This document shows, in pieces, positions 7,405 through 15,550 of a DNA stretch of 64,000 nucleotides. The notes beneath the pieces are model-generated. The model ran no database searches, was not told the origin of the DNA, and worked only from the letters and a program-made list of their open reading frames with translations. Where the stretch lies: NCBI RefSeq assembly GCF_017052465.1, contig NZ_JAFHKT010000121.1, positions 59,663-123,662 of the forward strand, given 5' to 3'. The stretch comes from Arthrobacter pascens. GTDB lineage: Bacteria > Actinomycetota > Actinomycetes > Actinomycetales > Micrococcaceae. Position 1 is the first letter of the stretch, and every line of letters starts with the position of its first letter. The translations under genes and the position numbers were made by a program.

Positions 7405-8079
7405 TCAAGCAGGCCTCTTGAGGCGCCGACGGATGAAACTCTCAGCCACTGCAAGGTTGATCACCCAGGCCGACCCCATAAGCACGGCCCGGGTCAGTTC
7501 GTCAGGCTGGCCGACCAGAAGAATCCACGGGATGGACACCAGAGCCTGGGTTCCCGCACCGATTCCGATGGCGTAGCCGCGGGCCATCCACGCACCGTGC
7601 CGGACAAAGTCACGGCACAGCACGGCGAGCATCCCCAAAACGATACTCATCACCATGGCCGAACCGAAGACCAGCCGGAGGATAAGGAGAACGTCGCCGT
7701 CCCCTTCCGGAAGGTCATAGAAAACCGCCATCCAGAGGCCTGACAGCGCGGCGAGCAGTCCTGCCGGAACCAGTACGCGGCCAGCGAGCCGATGCCAAGC
7801 AACCTTGCCGCGACTCCCCCGGCGGAGCGACGGAACGAACTGGAACGCCCCGAGCAGGCTGAACACGATGACCGCGGGGATGTGGACCAGCAAAGGCAGC
7901 GGCGAATCGAAGAACCGCGCATTTTCCGGGGTGACCTCGGCGCCTCCCGTCAACTGTGCAAGACGCAGGGTCCCGAAGATCACCGGGATGAGGCTGACAA
8001 GGATCAGGGCCACGGGGACGGGCCACTGGGCACGGGGGCGCCGGACAGAACGGGGGGAACTGGCAGTTACCGCTGGCAT
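7405..8079 (-). CDS. DUF2306 family integral membrane protein
   Basis: A 224-residue protein with about six membrane segments (roughly 22-42, 65-85, 102-122, 130-152, 165-187, 190-210). Conserved DUF2306-like features include H66 in the second segment (LLVHIPAVIVFSLLGAFQF) and a WHRLAGRVLVPAGLLAALSGLW motif after a short basic loop. The family has been compared to haem-binding membrane proteins, but function is unknown. It is transcribed divergently from a TetR gene across a double palindrome, so that regulator very likely represses it. Confidence 0.82.
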   Translation of the reverse strand: MPAVTASSPRSVRRPRAQWPVPVALILVSLIPVIFGTLRLAQLTGGAEVTPENARFFDSPLPLLVHIPAVIVFSLLGAFQFVPSLRRGSRGKVAWHRLAGRVLVPAGLLAALSGLWMAVFYDLPEGDGDVLLILRLVFGSAMVMSIVLGMLAVLCRDFVRHGAWMARGYAIGIGAGTQALVSIPWILLVGQPDELTRAVLMGSAWVINLAVAESFIRRRLKRPA

Positions 8080-8099
8080 GGCGAGTCCTTCGGTTGCTG

Positions 8100-8149
8100 G
8101 TGTACGGCGTACACCTCAGATGCCTCGAAGTTAGGTGTACGCCGTACAC
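8100..8149. promoter_or_regulatory. Paired TetR operator palindromes
   Basis: GTGTACGGCGTACACCT (8100-8116) and its exact complement AGGTGTACGCCGTACAC (8133-8149) stand 16 bases apart. Each copy holds the palindrome GTGTAC-N3-GTACAC. They fill the intergenic space between the DUF2306 and TetR genes and probably cover both promoters. Confidence 0.8.
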
Positions 8150-8185
8150 TTGTCAAGGGGAACTGACCACCGGGAGGGTTTGACC

Positions 8186-8896
8186 ATGACTCAGCAACGT
8201 GAGGAGACTCGGCGCGCGTCCCTGAACAGGGGCCGTGTCCTGGCTGCGGCCGTCGCGCTAGCGGATGACGCCGGCATCGAGTCGCTGAGCATGAGGCGGC
8301 TCGCCCAAGAGCTCGGCGTGGTGCCGATGGCGCTCTACAAGCATGTCGCAAACAAGGAGGAGCTACTCGACGGGATGGTCGAAGCCATGATCGGCGAGAT
8401 TGATCCTCCAGCCGGCGGGGCAGACTGGAAGAACACGGTCCGGCTGAGGGTGCTTTCAGCGCGGCAGGCGCTGCTGCGGCACCCCTGGGCCCGCCCGGTC
8501 CTCGAATCCCGGACCAACAAGACGCCGACCGTGCTCGGATATATGGATTCGTTCGCCGGAATGTTCCTGGCGGGAGGCTTCTCGGCCGATCTCACCCACC
8601 ATGTGATGCACGCCCTCGGCAGCCGCATGTGGGGATTCACGCAGGAGCTGTTCGACTCTCCTGACGGCGGGACCGTCGAAGCCGTTGTACCTGCGGAAGC
8701 GCAGGCCGCTATGTTCCGCCAGATGGCGGAGCAGTTTCCGAACATTGCGGCGATCGCCACGACCACGGCACACGACGAGGGTTCCGTGGTCGGGACGGGC
8801 TGCGACGACCAGTTCGAGTTCGAGTTCGCCCTCGACCTCCTCCTCGACGGTTTCGAGCGGCTGAGCAGGCAGGGCTGGACCTCAAACCACGCCTAG
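8186..8896 (+). CDS. TetR/AcrR family regulator with a TetR_C-type ligand domain
   Basis: A 236-residue repressor. The DNA-binding domain is at about 12-65, with the helix-turn-helix SMRRLAQELGVVPMALYKHV (35-54) and KEELLDGMVEAM, as in the tetracycline-repressor branch. The rest is the helical ligand domain. ATG at 8186 is chosen because it follows GGGAGGG and begins the family N-terminus; the frame is open further upstream but runs through the operators. It probably binds the two GTGTAC-N3-GTACAC sites and controls itself and the divergent DUF2306 gene. The ligand is unknown. Confidence 0.9.
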   Translation: MTQQREETRRASLNRGRVLAAAVALADDAGIESLSMRRLAQELGVVPMALYKHVANKEELLDGMVEAMIGEIDPPAGGADWKNTVRLRVLSARQALLRHPWARPVLESRTNKTPTVLGYMDSFAGMFLAGGFSADLTHHVMHALGSRMWGFTQELFDSPDGGTVEAVVPAEAQAAMFRQMAEQFPNIAAIATTTAHDEGSVVGTGCDDQFEFEFALDLLLDGFERLSRQGWTSNHA

Positions 8897-8911
8897 GCTG
8901 CGGATCCCGGA

Positions 8912-9697
8912 TCAGGCGAGGGAGAGCACGAACGAAAGCACAAAGCCGGCGGCCGTACTGAGGGCCACGGCCGGGCCGCCATGCTCGTAGGCTTCGGGCA
9001 TCAGGGTGTCCGCGAGCGAGGCAATCACGGCTCCTGCGGCGAACGCCAGCGGCAGCGAAATGGTCTCCGGATCGCTGCCGGACAGGGGTCCTGCCCCCAG
9101 CACCACGGCAGCCACGAGCAGCACGGCGCAGACGGTCCAGAGCCCCATGATCGCTCCGCCCGACCGGCCCTGGCTGCGCATGGACGATGCACCCACCAGC
9201 GCCTCCGGCAAATTGGAGACGAAGATAGCGGCAAGCAGCGCCAGCCCGCCGGTCCCCTCCCCCAGCGAAACGCCCAGTGCGATGTTCTCCGGAACTCCAT
9301 CGAGCGTCACGGCGGCCAGCAGCGCCATCCCTGCCGCGCCACGCGTGGACACGGCGCCCGGCGCCTTCTCAGCGGCGGCAGCGTTGGTGTCCAGCTTGGC
9401 ACTTCCCCGGAACTCGTCGGCAGGTATGTCCTGGGATCCCGGCTGCGCCCAGCGGTCAAGCAGCGCGCTCAGGGCAGTGAACACGACGGCACCGACCAGC
9501 AGTCCCAGCGCGGCCCGGACAATCCCGCCGCGCTGGTACGCATCCTCGAAAAGTTCGAAACTCAGCGCGGTGATCAGCGCCCCGGCGGCGAAGGAGAGCA
9601 GGATCGCGAGGAGCCGCTTCGGCAGTTCGAAACGGACACCAATAAGAGCGCCCACGATCAGGGCGCTCGAAGCCACCACGCCAAAAAGCAGCGACAT
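8912..9697 (-). CDS. ZIP-family divalent metal transporter
   Basis: A 261-residue polytopic protein with about eight membrane segments and a hydrophilic loop in the middle (about 85-120). Two ZIP-like motifs are visible in neighbouring helices: TLDGVPENIALGVSLGEG and SNLPEALVGASSM. In metal-transporting ZIPs the first motif is usually H-N-x-P-E-G, and here His is replaced by Asp-Gly, so substrate choice may differ. The product likely moves Zn, Fe or Mn into the cytoplasm. ATG at 9697 was chosen over GTG at 9709; neither has a clear ribosome site. It is convergent with the TetR gene. Confidence 0.82.
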   Translation of the reverse strand: MSLLFGVVASSALIVGALIGVRFELPKRLLAILLSFAAGALITALSFELFEDAYQRGGIVRAALGLLVGAVVFTALSALLDRWAQPGSQDIPADEFRGSAKLDTNAAAAEKAPGAVSTRGAAGMALLAAVTLDGVPENIALGVSLGEGTGGLALLAAIFVSNLPEALVGASSMRSQGRSGGAIMGLWTVCAVLLVAAVVLGAGPLSGSDPETISLPLAFAAGAVIASLADTLMPEAYEHGGPAVALSTAAGFVLSFVLSLA

Positions 9698-9939
9698 CCC
9701 CACACGCACAGCTTAGGAGCGGCCGTCACACAGGGGAAGGGCTGGGGGCCGGTCCGTTGGCGGAATTGAAACAGCGCTGCTCAGGCTCGCGCGTGTTCGA
9801 GCAGCCTCGCCTTCCGTTCCACGCCGTCGCCGCCGCCAACGAAGCATATTCTGAAGAATCCGGACACCCGGAGCCCACCTGGAACGGACCGCCCTTCGTG
9901 GCGCAGAAGAGCTGGGGCTGGCTCCGCCTTGGGCACACG

Positions 9940-10932
9940 CTAGCGGCCGGCGAGACCGACCAGGATTTTCACTTTCCCATGCCCCTGCTCGCGCGCGACG
10001 TGCACGGCGCGGGGGAGATCTTCGAGGTCGTAACGCTCGCCGAGGCAGTAGTCGACCTCGATTCGTCCCTCGTGGATGTCCCGGACTGCGTCCCGAAAGG
10101 AGCGCAGTCCGGGTTCAGACTGCGTTGCTCCCGCCCACTGGATCCGGGCGACCTTGCGAAACGCGGCGTACTGCGGAAACTTGGCATCGCCAAGATGTTC
10201 CGGAAACCCGAAATAGCCGACGATACCCAGTGTGCGGACGGCCTCGATGGCATCCGCCCGGCACTGGTCGTACCCGGCCGCTTCGATGACAAGGTCTGCC
10301 CCGCCGCCACCCGTCATTTCCGCCACCGCGTCGACAATGGACTCCCCCGGTGCGTGGACCGTGGCGTCAGCACCGAGCCTGCCGGCAACAGCAAGGCGTT
10401 CCGCATTCAGGTCGGACACGATGATCTGCCGGAAGCCCATCTGCTTCGCGAGCTGAACGAAGAATAGCCCGGCGGACCCCGCACCAATGATCGCGCACGT
10501 GTCCTTGGCCCGTTCCTCCCCCTCCGGCCAGAATGTCCGCATCGCGTAGAGGGTGGTGCCGTACTGCTGGGCCATGAGGGCGCGTGCTGGATCTGCCCCG
10601 TCCGGTACCGGGACGAGGTAGGTGTCCCGGATCAGCTGCAGTTCTGCGAAGCATGCGCCCTCCGCGCCCCGGGGAACGGTCAGGACCCGGTCGCCGGGCC
10701 GGAAGTGCGGGGAACGGCTTGCCGCGACCAGGCCGATTCCTTCATGCCCGGGATAGCCCGGCTTCCCGAGCGCGGCCGGATTCTGGAAGCCGTCAAAGAT
10801 GTTGTGGACGTCTGAGCCGCAAATCGAGGCCAGTTCCATCCGAACGACGACCTCGCCGTCGTTCTGCGCAACCGGCACGGGAAAGTCACCGACAGCTATC
10901 TTTCCGGGTTCCGGCATAAAGGCGGCTCGCAT
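9940..10932 (-). CDS. Zinc-dependent alcohol dehydrogenase family (MDR) protein
   Basis: A 330-residue medium-chain dehydrogenase. The catalytic zinc region ASICGSDVHNI and GHEGIGLV (GroES-like domain, residues 1-110) precedes a Rossmann domain with AIIGAGSAGLFFVQLAKQ near 148-165. The four-cysteine structural zinc loop is absent: where it should lie the sequence reads VPRGAEGACFAEL. The start lies 4 bases after the stop of the FAD/Fe-S oxidoreductase gene, so the two are cotranscribed and likely act on the same pathway, perhaps oxidation of a hydroxy acid or sugar alcohol. Substrate cannot be named. Confidence 0.85.
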   Translation of the reverse strand: MRAAFMPEPGKIAVGDFPVPVAQNDGEVVVRMELASICGSDVHNIFDGFQNPAALGKPGYPGHEGIGLVAASRSPHFRPGDRVLTVPRGAEGACFAELQLIRDTYLVPVPDGADPARALMAQQYGTTLYAMRTFWPEGEERAKDTCAIIGAGSAGLFFVQLAKQMGFRQIIVSDLNAERLAVAGRLGADATVHAPGESIVDAVAEMTGGGGADLVIEAAGYDQCRADAIEAVRTLGIVGYFGFPEHLGDAKFPQYAAFRKVARIQWAGATQSEPGLRSFRDAVRDIHEGRIEVDYCLGERYDLEDLPRAVHVAREQGHGKVKILVGLAGR

Positions 10933-10936
10933 GGGT

Positions 10937-13813
10937 CTACTCCTCGAACGTTTCTACTGATGGGGTTGGCTGGGCGGCGGCATCGAGCAGCTGCGCCAGG
11001 TGGATTCCCCGCCTCTCGGCAAGGTCAGACAGCTGCGTCCGGCAAGAGTACCCGTCCGCCAGGATGACCGTCTTGGGGTCTGCCGACCGCACAGCGGGAA
11101 GAAGCTGCTGTTCGGCGACTGCCACGGACACCTCGTAATGGCCCTGTTCCACGCCGAAGTTTCCGGCGAGGCCACAGCATCCGCCAAGCTGCTGCACATC
11201 CGCGCCGGCCTGTTCCAGCAACTGCGCGTCGGGGCTCCAGCCCATGACGGCGTGATGATGGCAGTGGGGCTGTGCCACTACGGCCTTTCCTGCCAATGAA
11301 GGAGGCGTCCAGCCGGGAACCTTGGCCAGCAGTTCGGCGAGTGTATGGGTTGCCTCCGCGACGGGGCGCGCTACGTCTGCGCCGAGCAGCTCTGCGGCAT
11401 CCGACCGGAGCACTCCTGTGCAGGACGGCTCCAGCCCCACGATCGGAATGCCTGAGGCGGCGAACTTTTGCAGTTCGCTGACGGTGTTGCCGAGGATCCT
11501 CCGGGCGCTGTCGAGCTGTCCGGTGGAGATCCACGTCAGGCCACAGCACAGCGGAGCGCTGGGGATTTGGACGTCGAATCCTGCGCTTTCCAATACGCGG
11601 ACGGCGGACCGTCCCACTTCCGGCGTGAAGTAATTTGTGAAGGAATCCGCCCAGAGCAAGACCGGGCCTTGGGAGGCGGTGCCGGGAGGACGCCCCGCTG
11701 CGCCGCTGCCTGGCAGCCCCGTCCGCCGCCGGTCAAACCATGAGTGGAACGTCTGGACGGCAAAACTGGGAATGCTGCGGCGGGAATCTACTCCGGCCAG
11801 GCGGAGGCCAAGCGGTCCCAGCCCCGGCAGTTTCGTCGCCGCGTTGACCAGCCGGGGGAATCGCGAGGCCAGGCGGGCCCAGCGGGGCAGCCAGCCCAGG
11901 GAGTAGTGTGAGGCGGGCCGGAGGCGGCCCCGGTAACTCTGGTGCAGCGTCTCCGCTTTGTATGCGGCCATGTCCACACCCGTGGGGCAGTCTGACGCGC
12001 AGCCCTTGCATGAAAGACACAGGTCCAGGGCTTCGTGGACCTCGGGGGAACGCCATCCCTGCCCGCCACGGTTGATCATCTCCTGCAGGACCCTGGCACG
12101 GCCGCGGGTGGAGTCCTTCTCCTCGCGCGTGGCCAGGAACGACGGGCACATCACCTTTCCGTCCTCATTGTCAGCCCGGCATTTGCCGACGCCGGTGCAC
12201 CGGTGCACGGCCTCGCTAAAGTCGCCTCCATCGTGCAGGTAACCGAATCCCAGGCCCTGGCGCAGCGGCCTCGCCTGGGCCACCCGCACGTCCGCGTCCA
12301 ACGGCCGCGGCTCCACGATGATGCCGGGATTCAACAGCCCGTCGGGATCGAGGATCGCTTTGACCTTGCCGAAGAGTTCGATGGCCGAGGGCGAATACAT
12401 GTAGGGAAGCAGCTCGCTTCTGGCACGCCCGTCACCGTGCTCGCCAGAGAGCGATCCGCCGTAGCGGGCGACCAGTTCGGCGGCCTCGGTCATGAACGTC
12501 CGGAACACAGCCGTGCCGTCGCTGCGGCCGAACGGGACGTCGAGGCGGACATGGACGCAGCCGTCTCCGAAATGGCCGTAGGGGAAACCAACAAGCCTGT
12601 GCTCGAGCAGCAGGTTGTCGAAGTCCCTCAGGTAGTCGCCGAGTTTCTCCGGCGGCACAGCGGAGTCCTCCCATCCCGAATGGGCAGGCAGGCCTGCCGG
12701 CGACCTGCCGGCAAGGCCGGCGCCGTCTTCGCGGATTTTCCACAGCGCTGACGCCTCGGCGGGGTCGGCCACAAGGCGGGCGGACACGGCGGAGGCGGCG
12801 CAAAGCCGGTGCGCCCGGTCGAGGACCTCCACTGGGTCATCCCCGGCAACCTCGACGAAAAGCCAGGCAGCCCCCGCGGGCAGCTCGGGCACAGCCCCCG
12901 GTCCTTTCTGGGCGCGGACGACGTCGACAATCCGGGAGTCCAGGCCCTCGCAGGCGGTGGGCCTGAACGGCATGACGTCCATCACAGCGTCACCCGCGGA
13001 CCCGATATCCGCGAAGCCCAGGACCACCATGGTGCGGTATGCGGGGTCGGCGACGAGCCTTACGCCTGCTTCCAGGATCACCGCGAGGGTCCCCTCACTT
13101 CCAACAAGGGCCCGGCGCAGGTCAAACTGACGCTCCGGGAGCAGATGTTCCAGTGCATAACCGGACACCTGGCGACCGAACCGACCCAGTTCGGTTCTGA
13201 TGGTGCCCAGCCCGCCCTGCACCAGCGTGCGCAGCGCCTCGGTTTCCGGAACGGCGGGCGTCCCGTCCGGTCCCAGCAGCAGGCGCTGTCCCGAGCCCGT
13301 CACCACGTCCAGGTGCTCGACGTTGTCCACCGTGCGGCCGTAGGCCAGCGTCCTGGATCCGCAAGCGTTGTTGCCGATCATCCCGCCGATGGTGCACCGG
13401 CTGTGCGTGGAAGGATCAGGACCAAAGCGCAGCCCCTCCGCCAATGCCCTTCTCTGCAGGACGGCATGAACTGCACCCGGCTGCACGACGGCAGTCCTCG
13501 TTTGGGGGTCCAGGCTCAGCACGTTATTCATGTGGCGGCTGAATTCCAACACCACACCGGAGCCGACGGCGTTTCCGGCCACCGATGTGCCGGCACCGCG
13601 GGAAGTTACCGGCATCCCCCGCTCCCTGCACATTTCCAGTGTTGTGAGAACGTCCTCCGCGCCCCGCGGGAAGACCACCATGGCAGGCCTGACGCGGTAC
13701 AAGGAGGCATCGCTTGAGTATGCGGAGCGGGTGGTCTCGTCGTCACGAACGTCCTTGACGCCACGACGACGGAGGTCACCAGCCAATGAGGCGGGGAACG
13801 GAAGAGCGGTCAT
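10937..13813 (-). CDS. FAD-binding and 4Fe-4S oxidoreductase (D-lactate/2-hydroxyacid dehydrogenase type)
   Basis: A 958-residue fusion like YdiJ/D-2-hydroxyglutarate dehydrogenases. The FAD-binding PCMH domain includes SRGAGTSVAGNAVG (71-84) and DPSTHSRCTIGGMIGNNACG (133-152); the FAD-oxidase C domain has GHFGDGCVH (413-421) and SGEHGDG (456-462). The ferredoxin part has Cys539, Cys545, Cys556, then CxxCxxCxxxCP at 599-610, and two CCG-type motifs follow (CCGLTW and GGCCGLAGNFG). It should oxidise a D-2-hydroxyacid and pass electrons to the membrane quinone pool. ATG 13813 overlaps nothing and lies beside the palindrome at 13818. Cotranscribed with the zinc dehydrogenase; probably controlled by the divergent GntR protein. 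Confidence 0.9.
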   Translation of the reverse strand: MTALPFPASLAGDLRRRGVKDVRDDETTRSAYSSDASLYRVRPAMVVFPRGAEDVLTTLEMCRERGMPVTSRGAGTSVAGNAVGSGVVLEFSRHMNNVLSLDPQTRTAVVQPGAVHAVLQRRALAEGLRFGPDPSTHSRCTIGGMIGNNACGSRTLAYGRTVDNVEHLDVVTGSGQRLLLGPDGTPAVPETEALRTLVQGGLGTIRTELGRFGRQVSGYALEHLLPERQFDLRRALVGSEGTLAVILEAGVRLVADPAYRTMVVLGFADIGSAGDAVMDVMPFRPTACEGLDSRIVDVVRAQKGPGAVPELPAGAAWLFVEVAGDDPVEVLDRAHRLCAASAVSARLVADPAEASALWKIREDGAGLAGRSPAGLPAHSGWEDSAVPPEKLGDYLRDFDNLLLEHRLVGFPYGHFGDGCVHVRLDVPFGRSDGTAVFRTFMTEAAELVARYGGSLSGEHGDGRARSELLPYMYSPSAIELFGKVKAILDPDGLLNPGIIVEPRPLDADVRVAQARPLRQGLGFGYLHDGGDFSEAVHRCTGVGKCRADNEDGKVMCPSFLATREEKDSTRGRARVLQEMINRGGQGWRSPEVHEALDLCLSCKGCASDCPTGVDMAAYKAETLHQSYRGRLRPASHYSLGWLPRWARLASRFPRLVNAATKLPGLGPLGLRLAGVDSRRSIPSFAVQTFHSWFDRRRTGLPGSGAAGRPPGTASQGPVLLWADSFTNYFTPEVGRSAVRVLESAGFDVQIPSAPLCCGLTWISTGQLDSARRILGNTVSELQKFAASGIPIVGLEPSCTGVLRSDAAELLGADVARPVAEATHTLAELLAKVPGWTPPSLAGKAVVAQPHCHHHAVMGWSPDAQLLEQAGADVQQLGGCCGLAGNFGVEQGHYEVSVAVAEQQLLPAVRSADPKTVILADGYSCRTQLSDLAERRGIHLAQLLDAAAQPTPSVETFEE

Positions 13814-13817
13814 GAGT

Positions 13818-13832
13818 AACATGCTACATGTT
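13818..13832. promoter_or_regulatory. Candidate GntR operator palindrome
   Basis: AACATG-CTA-CATGTT is a perfect inverted repeat in the 48-base gap between the divergent oxidoreductase and GntR genes. It overlaps the -35 position of the regulator's promoter. Confidence 0.6.
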
Positions 13833-13847
13833 AGGCCACGCCTCTCC

Positions 13848-13861
13848 TATAGACTTTTTCC
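13848..13861 (+). promoter_or_regulatory. -10 box giving a leaderless GntR transcript
   Basis: TATAGA at 13848-13853 is followed by only 8 bases before the GTG start at 13862, so transcription should begin at or very near the start codon. No ribosome site is present, consistent with leaderless translation, which is common in actinobacteria. Confidence 0.5.
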
Positions 13862-14593
13862 GTGGCACCACCGTTACCGGCCCTCTCACCGCTGGACTCC
13901 AGACCCGATTCGCTCACGGAACGAACCATCGAAGCCGTGCGGCAGGGCGTGCGTTCGGGCGCGCTGCTGCCCGGGGAGCTCTATTCCGTGTACCGGCTGG
14001 CCGAGGAGCTGGGCATCTCCCGGAGCCCCGTGCGCGAGGCCCTGCTGCGCCTGGGCGAAACGGGGATGATCAGGTTTGAGCGGAACCGCGGTTTCCGCGT
14101 GGTCCTGCCCACCCCACACGACATTGCCGAAATCTTCTCCATCCGGCTGGCACTGGAGGTGCCCGCCGTCGGGCGCGCCACGCGTCAGGCCGACGGCAAC
14201 GACCGGACGGCGGTGCAGGCGGAGTACGCCGCGATGGAAAAGGCCGCCGCCGCCAACGATGTGTCGCTGTTTGAATGGCACGACCAGAAACTGCACACCG
14301 CGCTGATGGACGCCGAGGGCAACAGCAGGACCAAGAGCATCGTCAACAACCTACGGGATGCCGTCCGGCTGGTGGACGCCTCCACCGTCGGCGTGGACCG
14401 GTCGCTGGAGGAAGTGCTGATCGACCACCTCCCCATCGTCCAGGCCTTTGAAGCATCCGACCCGAAGGCCGCGTCCTCTGCCATGGAGCAGCATCTACGG
14501 ACAACGGGGCGCCTCCTGCTGCGCCGCGCCCTGCTGCAGCGGGGCGAAGACCCCAGTGAAGAATCAAACCTGTGGCGGCGTCTGGTCGGGTAA
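13862..14593 (+). CDS. GntR-family regulator with FCD ligand domain
   Basis: A 243-residue regulator. The winged helix is at about 18-85 (LYSVYRLAEELGISRSPVREALLRLGETGMI; R-N-R-G-F-R-V), and the FCD domain occupies 90-225, with EIFSIRLALEVPAV and the metal-binding His of WHDQKLHTALM. FCD members usually bind small carboxylates. It is divergent from the FAD/Fe-S oxidoreductase operon and probably senses its substrate, a hydroxy or keto acid. Start is GTG in a leaderless context. Confidence 0.88.
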   Translation: MAPPLPALSPLDSRPDSLTERTIEAVRQGVRSGALLPGELYSVYRLAEELGISRSPVREALLRLGETGMIRFERNRGFRVVLPTPHDIAEIFSIRLALEVPAVGRATRQADGNDRTAVQAEYAAMEKAAAANDVSLFEWHDQKLHTALMDAEGNSRTKSIVNNLRDAVRLVDASTVGVDRSLEEVLIDHLPIVQAFEASDPKAASSAMEQHLRTTGRLLLRRALLQRGEDPSEESNLWRRLVG

Positions 14594-14953
14594 CCCGAAG
14601 GCCTGCACGGCGGCCACCATCGCGCCAGGGGGGCGGTGCGAAAGCTGGCGTGTGAGCAGTCTCACGCGCAATGATCGCAAATCAGCTTGAGACGCTGGCG
14701 CCCCGCCGGGCATCATGGAAAGGACGGCCGGGAACACGATTTCCCGTCCGGCGAGGCCCTGACGTTCATGCTGACGCGTAGAGATTCAGTGGCTGAGAAC
14801 CACAGCTGTACCCAACCTGGTGGACGCAAAGAGGCCTCGCCAGTGAGCTCACCCGAGCTTCACAGAGGTCTCCGATCGTTCACGGATTGACCCGTTCCGG
14901 GCTTCGCACCGACGCAAGGCCCATGACCGAATACACGAATGAGGCACCGAATA
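14594..14953. other. 360-base intergenic stretch without a supported gene
   Basis: I see no frame with a ribosome site and no strong promoter. An imperfect hairpin (CCGGGAA...TTCCCGTCCGG) lies near 14730-14755. The last part must carry the promoter of the small gene at 14954. Confidence 0.5.
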
Positions 14954-15157
14954 ATGACGTTCGAAACCACTGACTCCGTCACCCTGAAGATCTGGGACCG
15001 GTCGGCCATCGACCACACACTGGATACGGTCGTGCAGGACCTGTCCGCCCGGGCGAACGCCCCCAAGCACAGCATTGCAGTGACCTGCAGCGGCCCCAAC
15101 ACCTTTACGGTCAGCCTGAACCGCAGCACCCCGACCTTCGAGGACGTTACGCGCTAG
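14954..15157 (+). CDS. Small hypothetical protein (67 aa)
   Basis: ATG at 14954 follows a weak GAGGCACC site; an in-frame ATG five codons earlier is also possible. The product has alternating polar and hydrophobic strands (SVTLKIWDR, HSIAVTCSG, TFTVSLNR) around a helix (TLDTVVQDLSARANA), suggesting a compact alpha/beta fold. It is followed by a strong terminator, supporting a single-gene unit. No family is recognised. Confidence 0.62.
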   Translation: MTFETTDSVTLKIWDRSAIDHTLDTVVQDLSARANAPKHSIAVTCSGPNTFTVSLNRSTPTFEDVTR

Positions 15158-15189
15158 GCAACACTAGGCAACACCCGGGGTGGAATGCG

Positions 15190-15227
15190 AAGGACGACGG
15201 CGGGATGCTTTCCGGCCGTCGTCCTTT
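15190..15227 (+). terminator. Intrinsic terminator
   Basis: AAGGACGACGGC and GCCGTCGTCCTT form a perfect 12-bp stem around a 13-base loop, followed by T. It lies 32 bases after the stop of the 67-residue gene. Confidence 0.8.
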
Positions 15228-15414
15228 CGCTTCGCCGGCGACCAGGACAACCCAGGGCCAGGCCTTGAGCCATTGGCTTTTCCAATCTTTAACGTTCAGA
15301 TCTGATCGCTTTTCCTGATGTAATTTTCCTTTCATACTGGACAGGGCTCACAACGACGTGACGCCTGCCCACGCTTCGGCGCGCAGCCACCCCGACAAGA
15401 AGGCGACGGATCCA

Positions 15415-15549
15415 ATGACGGCTCTGATTTCCCCCCAAACCACTGACGTACAGCAGCGGCGCGAAGCCGATCCGATCCTCCCGGGAGAGAACTTTGACTG
15501 CAGTACCGGGGAGGAATGCTTCTTCTGCGCTTGCCCAGAAACGGATTGA
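15415..15549 (+). CDS. Cysteine-rich microprotein coupled to the GNAT-AAA+ gene
   Basis: A 44-residue frame (an upstream GTG at 15358 would make it 63). Its first 28 residues are polar; the end holds Cys29, Cys35, Cys38 and Cys40 in F-D-C-S-T-G-E-E-C-F-F-C-A-C-P. The stop TGA is one base before the ATG of the next gene (TGAGATG), which suggests translational coupling. An AAGAAGG lies about 11 bases before the ATG. The four cysteines could bind zinc or iron-sulfur, or the peptide could be a modified precursor; both are inference. No known family is recognised. Confidence 0.55.
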   Translation: MTALISPQTTDVQQRREADPILPGENFDCSTGEECFFCACPETD

Positions 15550-15550
15550 G

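Noticed and set aside
9757..9939. Open plus-strand frame with protein-like composition (FEQPRLPFHAVAAANEAY...)
   Set aside because: It has no ribosome site and no stop of its own: it runs straight into the antisense strand of the zinc dehydrogenase gene. No gene is called.
12809..13717. 302-codon plus-strand frame inside the FAD/Fe-S gene
   Set aside because: Shadow frame; the minus-strand protein has all family motifs across this span.
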